9,706 bases of DNA. Source: Pseudomonadota bacterium (GTDB taxonomy: Bacteria > Pseudomonadota > Alphaproteobacteria > Rhizobiales > Xanthobacteraceae). A program made the translations under genes and the position numbers. Below the pieces are notes generated by a model, which worked only from the letters and a program-made list of their open reading frames with translations, was not told the origin of the DNA and did not search any database. Positions within the stretch are counted from its first letter, which is position 1. Every line of letters starts with the position of its first letter. This document shows positions 6,403 through 9,706 of this stretch, one piece after another. The stretch spans positions 1-9,706 of the forward strand of contig JAEYTQ010000738.1 of the NCBI GenBank assembly GCA_023433965.1, read 5' to 3'.

Positions 6403-6425
6403 CCTGGGTCTGCAGTTCACCCAGG
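6403..6425. repeat. Inverted repeat in the hydrolase leader (operator or hairpin)
   Basis: CCTGGGT (6403-6409) and ACCCAGG (6419-6425) are perfect complements around a nine-base centre. It begins eight bases after the TATAAT at 6389, so it may be a repressor operator or the first hairpin of the leader RNA. No T tract follows, so it is not a standard terminator. Confidence 0.5.
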
Positions 6426-6492
6426 CGTCACCGTCCAGCGAGGGTTCTGCGTCATCTCGAGGCCGCCGCACTCGGACGATGGGAAGCGCGAC

Positions 6493-7449
6493 ATGACTGC
6501 AAATCTGGATAGCCTGCCGCTCAGCGGGCCTGCTCCGATGTCGGTGCAGACCTCACGCGGGACGGTCCAATGCGCGGTCGCAGGCGAGGGGCCCACGATC
6601 CTCGCCATCCATGGCGGCATGGGCGGCTACGACCATTCCTGGCTGCTGGCGCGCGCTCTCGCTACGACGCTCAGTGACAAGCGGGTGGTGGCCGTCTCCC
6701 GCCCGGGCTATCTCGGCTCACCCCTCGCGCTTGGCGCCTCGCCCGGCGAACAGGCTGATGTCCATGCAGCGCTGCTCGACGCGCTCGGGATCTCGTCCGC
6801 GGCAGTCGTCGCGGTCTCGGCCGGCGGCCCCTCGGCGCTGCAATTCGCCGCGCGGCACGCCTTGCGCTGCCGCTCGCTGGTGCTGATCTCGGCCTGCACG
6901 GGACAACTGCAAACGCCGCCGGAGATCGCCGCGCGGCTGCGCATGATGCGCCGCCTTGCGCGCCTTCCTGGATTGCCCGGTCTCCTGAAGTGGCGAGCTG
7001 AGCAGAACCCGCAGGCTGGTGCGCGCCGTGCGATTCCCGATGACGCCATGCGCGAACGCACCTTGCGTCATCCGGAGGCAGGCCTGCTGCTCCGCGCCGT
7101 GCAGTCGAGCGTCTTCGCGCAGCTGCACGCCCGGATTCCCGGAACCATCAACGACATCGCCCAGTTCGCCGCGCCGGAGCAGTCGCCTGCAGGACCGATC
7201 TCGGCGCCGACGCTCGTCGTGCACGGCCGCGCCGACAACGTCGTGCCGTTTTCGCATGCCGAGAATGCCCGCCGGGCGATCCGGGAGGCGGAGCTGCTGG
7301 CGCTCCCCGACGGCGGCCACGTCTCGCTGTTCACGCATCTGGACATGGTGCGCGAGGCGGCCGAGCCGTTTTTGAACGCGCGCGAACGCGCTTCCTTGCC
7401 CTCTCATCGCATCGAGGATCGTCATGAAAGCCACGCTGCTCGCACCTGA
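6493..7449 (+). CDS. Alpha/beta hydrolase
   Basis: A 318-residue alpha/beta hydrolase fold enzyme, cytoplasmic with no signal peptide. Seen: the oxyanion region I-H-G-G-M-G-G-Y-D (39-47), the nucleophile elbow V-A-V-S-A-G-G (106-112) with Ser109, acid Asp248 in H-G-R-A-D-N-V-V-P, and His276 in D-G-G-H-V-S-L-F. The first Gly of the usual G-x-S-x-G is Ala, a common tolerated variant. A cap region lies at about 140-230. The substrate (ester, lactone or other) cannot be inferred. ATG 6493 has GGGAAG six bases upstream. The C-terminal ~20 residues (after L-N-A-R-E-R) are basic and low in structure and are encoded where the next gene begins: the stop lies 26 bases inside the HutD-family gene, suggesting coupled translation. 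Confidence 0.88.
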   Translation: MTANLDSLPLSGPAPMSVQTSRGTVQCAVAGEGPTILAIHGGMGGYDHSWLLARALATTLSDKRVVAVSRPGYLGSPLALGASPGEQADVHAALLDALGISSAAVVAVSAGGPSALQFAARHALRCRSLVLISACTGQLQTPPEIAARLRMMRRLARLPGLPGLLKWRAEQNPQAGARRAIPDDAMRERTLRHPEAGLLLRAVQSSVFAQLHARIPGTINDIAQFAAPEQSPAGPISAPTLVVHGRADNVVPFSHAENARRAIREAELLALPDGGHVSLFTHLDMVREAAEPFLNARERASLPSHRIEDRHESHAART

Positions 7450-8008
7450 GAACTACACCCGCTCGCCCTGGAAGAACGGCGGCGGCGTCTTCACCGACAT
7501 CGCGGACGCCCATCGGCCCGATACGCAGCAGAAGGATTGGGACAGCCTGCTCTGGCGTTTTGCCTCGACGCCGATCGTGGCGCCCGGCCCGTTCTCCTAC
7601 ATGCCCGGGATCGACCGCTTGCAGATGGTCGTCGCCGGCCGCGGGCTGGTGCTGAAGTCGCCAACGCAGGAATTCGACGAACGTGAACCTTTTACGACGG
7701 TGCGCTTCACGGGCGAGCTCGAGATCGTGACCGAGCTCGAGGCTGGCCCCGTCGAAGTCGTCAACCTCATGGCGCGGCGCGGCGCGGCGGAGATCGAGCT
7801 CCTCGCGCTCAGCGAGCCCGGCGAGCGGCCGCTCGCCGCGGGCACGCATCTCGTCTACGCCGGGGCCGGCGACTGCGCCGTCCATGTTGGCGGCGAGGCT
7901 TTTGCAATTCCCAAGCAAGGCACCCTGAAGGTGGAACTGACCGGGACATCGCAGCTCGGGCTCGTCTCGGGCCTGGCCGTGCTGGGATCGATCCGGATCG
8001 TCGGCTAG
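7424..8008 (+). CDS. HutD/Ves-family protein (bicupin)
   Basis: A 194-residue protein of the HutD/Ves family (PF05962 type), a double-cupin fold of unknown biochemical role. Diagnostic motifs are S-P-W-K-N-G-G-G (14-21), L-L-W-R-F-A-S (42-48) and G-P-F-S-Y-M-P-G-I-D-R (55-65). HutD of Pseudomonas lies in the histidine-utilisation operon and has been proposed to limit pathway activity; E. coli Ves is a relative. No hut catabolic gene lies in this window, so a role in histidine breakdown is not supported by context. The start ATG 7424 has GAGGA (7414-7418) five bases upstream, located inside the hydrolase gene; the two reading frames overlap by 26 bases and are probably cotranscribed. Confidence 0.9.
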   Translation: MKATLLAPENYTRSPWKNGGGVFTDIADAHRPDTQQKDWDSLLWRFASTPIVAPGPFSYMPGIDRLQMVVAGRGLVLKSPTQEFDEREPFTTVRFTGELEIVTELEAGPVEVVNLMARRGAAEIELLALSEPGERPLAAGTHLVYAGAGDCAVHVGGEAFAIPKQGTLKVELTGTSQLGLVSGLAVLGSIRIVG

Positions 8009-8077
8009 AGGTCAGTCCGAATTCATCGCGATTTCAGAACCGCACGGCGCTGCGCACAAACCGGGCAATTGGGCAGG

Positions 8078-8105
8078 TTGACGCGGCGAGGCCGAGCACG
8101 ATAAC
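8078..8105 (+). promoter_or_regulatory. Candidate sigma-70-type promoter of the second cyclase gene
   Basis: TTGACG (8078-8083) is followed after 16 bases by GATAAC (8100-8105): five of six and four of six matches to the housekeeping consensus. Transcription would begin near 8112, leaving a leader of about 30 bases before ATG 8141 and making the ATG at 8114 an unlikely start. Identified by eye. Confidence 0.45.
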
Positions 8106-8130
8106 TGCCGCGGATGCAGACCGCCGCTCG

Positions 8131-8134
8131 AGGG
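8131..8134 (+). promoter_or_regulatory. Ribosome binding site fixing the second cyclase start at 8141
   Basis: AGGG lies six bases before ATG 8141. The in-frame ATG at 8114 has no comparable purine run, so the shorter 396-residue protein is preferred. Confidence 0.55.
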
Positions 8135-8140
8135 CAGGAC

Positions 8141-9331
8141 ATGAACGCGCTTCCCAATAACGCCGCTACGCCTGCCGACGGCGTCATCGACTGGCTCACC
8201 AACGGCACGCGCGACGAGCGTTTCATCGACGACATCTTCGCCCAGATGTGCATCCGCCTCCAGCAAGCCGGCATTCCGCTGAAGCGTGCCACGCTCCACG
8301 TCTTGATCAACCACCCGCAATGGCTCGGAGCCCGCATGATGTGGTCCGACGGCAGGCGCGATGCCGAGATCGCGCTGGTCGACTATGAGGTTCGTGAGCG
8401 CGCGGAGTATATCGGCAGCGCCGCCCACGAGATCCAGGACGGTGCCGCGGAAGTGCGGGAGAGGCTCGAGCAGGATCGCTCGCTCGGCCGCAAGCACGCC
8501 CTCTACGACGAGATGCGGGCCAAGGGCTTGACCGACTATGTCGCCTGGCCGCTCTACCACACGCTCGGCAAGCGGCACCTCGTCACGTTCGCGACCGACC
8601 GGCCCGGCGGTTTCGACGATGCGCACATCGCGGGTCTGAAGAAGCTGTTGCCGGTGCTGGCGCTGGTCAGCGAGATCCGCATCAAGAACCGCCTGGCCCG
8701 CACGCTGCTGGAGACCTATGTCGGCTCCCATGCCGGCGAGCTGATCCTCGCCGGCGCCACCAGGCGCGGCACCGGTACGACGGTGCGCGCGGCGATCATG
8801 ATCTGCGACCTCCGGGATTTCACCAAGATCTCCGACAACTGGCCGCGCGACGACGTCATCGATCTGCTCAACTATTATTTCGACGCGATGTCGGAGCCGA
8901 TCGCGCGACACGGCGGCGAGATCCTGAAGTTCATCGGCGACGGCCTGCTCGCCATCTTCCCGCTGAGCCAGCCCGACGCCTGCGCCAGCCTGCTGCATGC
9001 CGTGACCGAGGCCAGGCAGGCCATGGCCGCGCTGAACGAGCGCAACAGCGGCACCGGCCGCGCGCCGCTGAACTACGGGATCGGCGTCCATGTCGGCGAC
9101 GTCATGTACGGCAATATCGGCTCGTCGAGCCGCCTCGATTTCACCGTGATCGGCCCCGCCGTCAACATGGCCTCCCGCCTCGAGGCGCTGACCAAGACCA
9201 TCGGCAAGAAGGTGCTGCTGTCGCGCGCCTTCGCCGAGTTGGTGGCGAAGGATTTCGCGCTGGAGCATGTCGGCCGTCACGAGGTGCGCGGCTTCAGCAA
9301 TCCGATCGAGCTGTTTGCCTTTCCGGACTGA
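8141..9331 (+). CDS. Soluble class III adenylate cyclase
   Basis: A 396-residue cytoplasmic cyclase with no membrane segment. The N-terminal part (about 10-190) is a sensor-like region with a W-L-T-N-G-T-R-D-E-R-F-I-D-D segment and a GAF-like character (Y-V-A-W-P-L-Y near 133-139), as in many rhizobial cyclases; I cannot name its ligand. A coiled linker leads to the catalytic domain (about 212-396). All catalytic residues are present: metal ligands D223 (I-C-D-L-R-D-F-T) and D267 (F-I-G-D-G-L-L-A), Lys263 with Thr335 (K/T pair typical of ATP-specific bacterial enzymes), Asn342 and Arg346 (V-N-M-A-S-R). It should be active in forming cAMP. It has its own promoter candidate, and a palindromic element follows its stop. 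It is only distantly similar to the membrane cyclase upstream, so recent tandem duplication is unlikely. Confidence 0.9.
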   Translation: MNALPNNAATPADGVIDWLTNGTRDERFIDDIFAQMCIRLQQAGIPLKRATLHVLINHPQWLGARMMWSDGRRDAEIALVDYEVRERAEYIGSAAHEIQDGAAEVRERLEQDRSLGRKHALYDEMRAKGLTDYVAWPLYHTLGKRHLVTFATDRPGGFDDAHIAGLKKLLPVLALVSEIRIKNRLARTLLETYVGSHAGELILAGATRRGTGTTVRAAIMICDLRDFTKISDNWPRDDVIDLLNYYFDAMSEPIARHGGEILKFIGDGLLAIFPLSQPDACASLLHAVTEARQAMAALNERNSGTGRAPLNYGIGVHVGDVMYGNIGSSSRLDFTVIGPAVNMASRLEALTKTIGKKVLLSRAFAELVAKDFALEHVGRHEVRGFSNPIELFAFPD

Positions 9332-9356
9332 GGACAGCGCCGGCGCATAGACTTCG

Positions 9357-9400
9357 CCCTCATCCTGAGGGCCAACAGCAGGCGTGCGTCTCGAAGGATG
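9357..9400. repeat. Small palindromic intergenic element (rhizobial REP-like)
   Basis: CCCTCA (9357-9362), three bases, TGAGGG (9366-9371) form a tight six-pair hairpin, and CATCCT (9361-9366) pairs with AGGATG (9395-9400), which is preceded by T-C-T-C-G-A. This two-ended layout resembles the short dispersed palindromic repeats common between Bradyrhizobium and Rhodopseudomonas genes (recognised from memory). It lies between convergent genes and may act as a transcript end. Copy number cannot be judged from one window. Confidence 0.6.
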
Positions 9401-9450
9401 CGCCGCGGGCGACTGTCCACCACGCCGTCCTTCATCGCGACCGTCACGCG

Positions 9451-9706
9451 CTATTTGCGCTGGGTGCCGGGGGCGTTCGGCTCGGCCTGCCGACCGCCTT
9501 GCCTGGAAGGATCGTTGTCCCCCGGCCGCATCGTCGACGATTTTGCCGGCGCGCTGGAGCCGCCGCTATTGTTGTCCGAGGACGTGTTGAGGCCCGATGC
9601 TCCCGCGCCGGTCGTTCCACCGGTCCCGGTCGAACTGATGCTCGAACCGGTGTTGGACGCTCCGGTACCGCCCTGCGCAAATGCGGTAAGAGGCGAGGCA
9701 AGAGCC
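9451..9706 (-). CDS. Small secreted Gly/Ser/Thr-rich protein, start outside window
   Basis: The last 84 codons of a minus-strand gene are visible; the stop is at 9451-9453 and the start lies beyond 9706. The first visible residues A-L-A-S-P-L-T-A-F-A-Q look like the end of a signal peptide with cleavage after A-F-A. The mature part is low-complexity, with G-G-T-G-A-S-N-T-G-S-S repeats, a S-S-D-N-N-S-G-G-S-S stretch, and a charged tail ending in T-Q-R-K. No domain is recognised. Proteins of this style are frequent small periplasmic or secreted hypothetical proteins in Bradyrhizobium. The coding frame is inferred from the signal-peptide-like start and its uninterrupted run to the window edge. 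No overlapping frame gives a protein with recognisable features. Confidence 0.65.
   Translation of the reverse strand, partial: ALASPLTAFAQGGTGASNTGSSISSTGTGGTTGAGASGLNTSSDNNSGGSSAPAKSSTMRPGDNDPSRQGGRQAEPNAPGTQRK

Noticed and set aside
8114..8140. ATG 8114 as the start of the soluble cyclase
   Set aside because: It has no Shine-Dalgarno sequence, and the promoter candidate would start transcription almost at this codon; ATG 8141 has AGGG at good spacing.
8012..9280. Open frame of 422 codons antisense to the soluble cyclase
   Set aside because: Longer than the real gene but an artefact of high third-position GC on the other strand; its composition has no recognisable fold, while the plus strand has all cyclase catalytic residues.
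9337..9346. GCGCCGGCGC palindrome after the soluble cyclase as a terminator
   Set aside because: It leaves no loop when folded and is not followed by a T run; self-complementary GC strings are common at this base composition.

Overview
The window is GC-rich chromosomal DNA. Strong G/C preference at third codon positions and the protein styles (a dCACHE-type adenylate cyclase, a HutD/Ves protein, a rhizobial-type bufferin precursor, a small palindromic intergenic element) point to an alphaproteobacterium, most likely Bradyrhizobium or a close relative. The assignment is from pattern recognition only. No rRNA, tRNA, insertion sequence, phage gene or CRISPR array is visible.

Layout, left to right. 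(1) 1-1371, plus strand: the 3' part of a carboxymuconolactone decarboxylase-family gene followed by a short-chain dehydrogenase with an unusual extended glycine loop; probably the end of a catabolic operon. (2) 1378-3919, minus strand: a compact four-gene operon encoding, in transcription order, a secreted Cys-containing DUF2282 precursor (bufferin, BufA1), a DUF692 multinuclear non-heme iron oxidase (BufB1), a DUF2063 partner protein (BufC1) and a DoxX-type membrane protein. This is a RiPP copper-chelator (bufferin) pathway, with an ECF-sigma-like promoter candidate (GGTAAC-N16-CGAA) about 57 bp upstream of the bufA1 start codon. (3) 4229-6316, plus strand: a membrane-bound receptor adenylate cyclase with a periplasmic sensor region, carrying a Glu where the second metal-binding Asp is expected. 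(4) 6493-8008, plus strand: an alpha/beta hydrolase and a HutD/Ves-family bicupin whose genes overlap by 26 bp. (5) 8141-9331, plus strand: a second, soluble class III adenylate cyclase with intact catalytic residues. (6) 9357-9400: a palindromic repeat element between convergent genes. (7) 9451-9706, minus strand: the C-terminal part of a small secreted Gly/Ser/Thr-rich protein that runs off the window.

How they work together. The bufferin operon is a self-contained unit: BufA1 is made with a Sec-type signal peptide, its cysteines are expected to be modified in the cytoplasm by BufB1 with BufC1, and the product is exported to bind copper in the periplasm; the DoxX protein is a membrane accessory. 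The two cyclases would both feed the cAMP pool but share no operon with each other. The hydrolase/HutD pair sits between them without an obvious functional link. The most interesting system is the bufferin operon. The family has been described recently, so the novelty lies in this locus (its promoter, precursor sequence and neighbours) rather than in a wholly new pathway.
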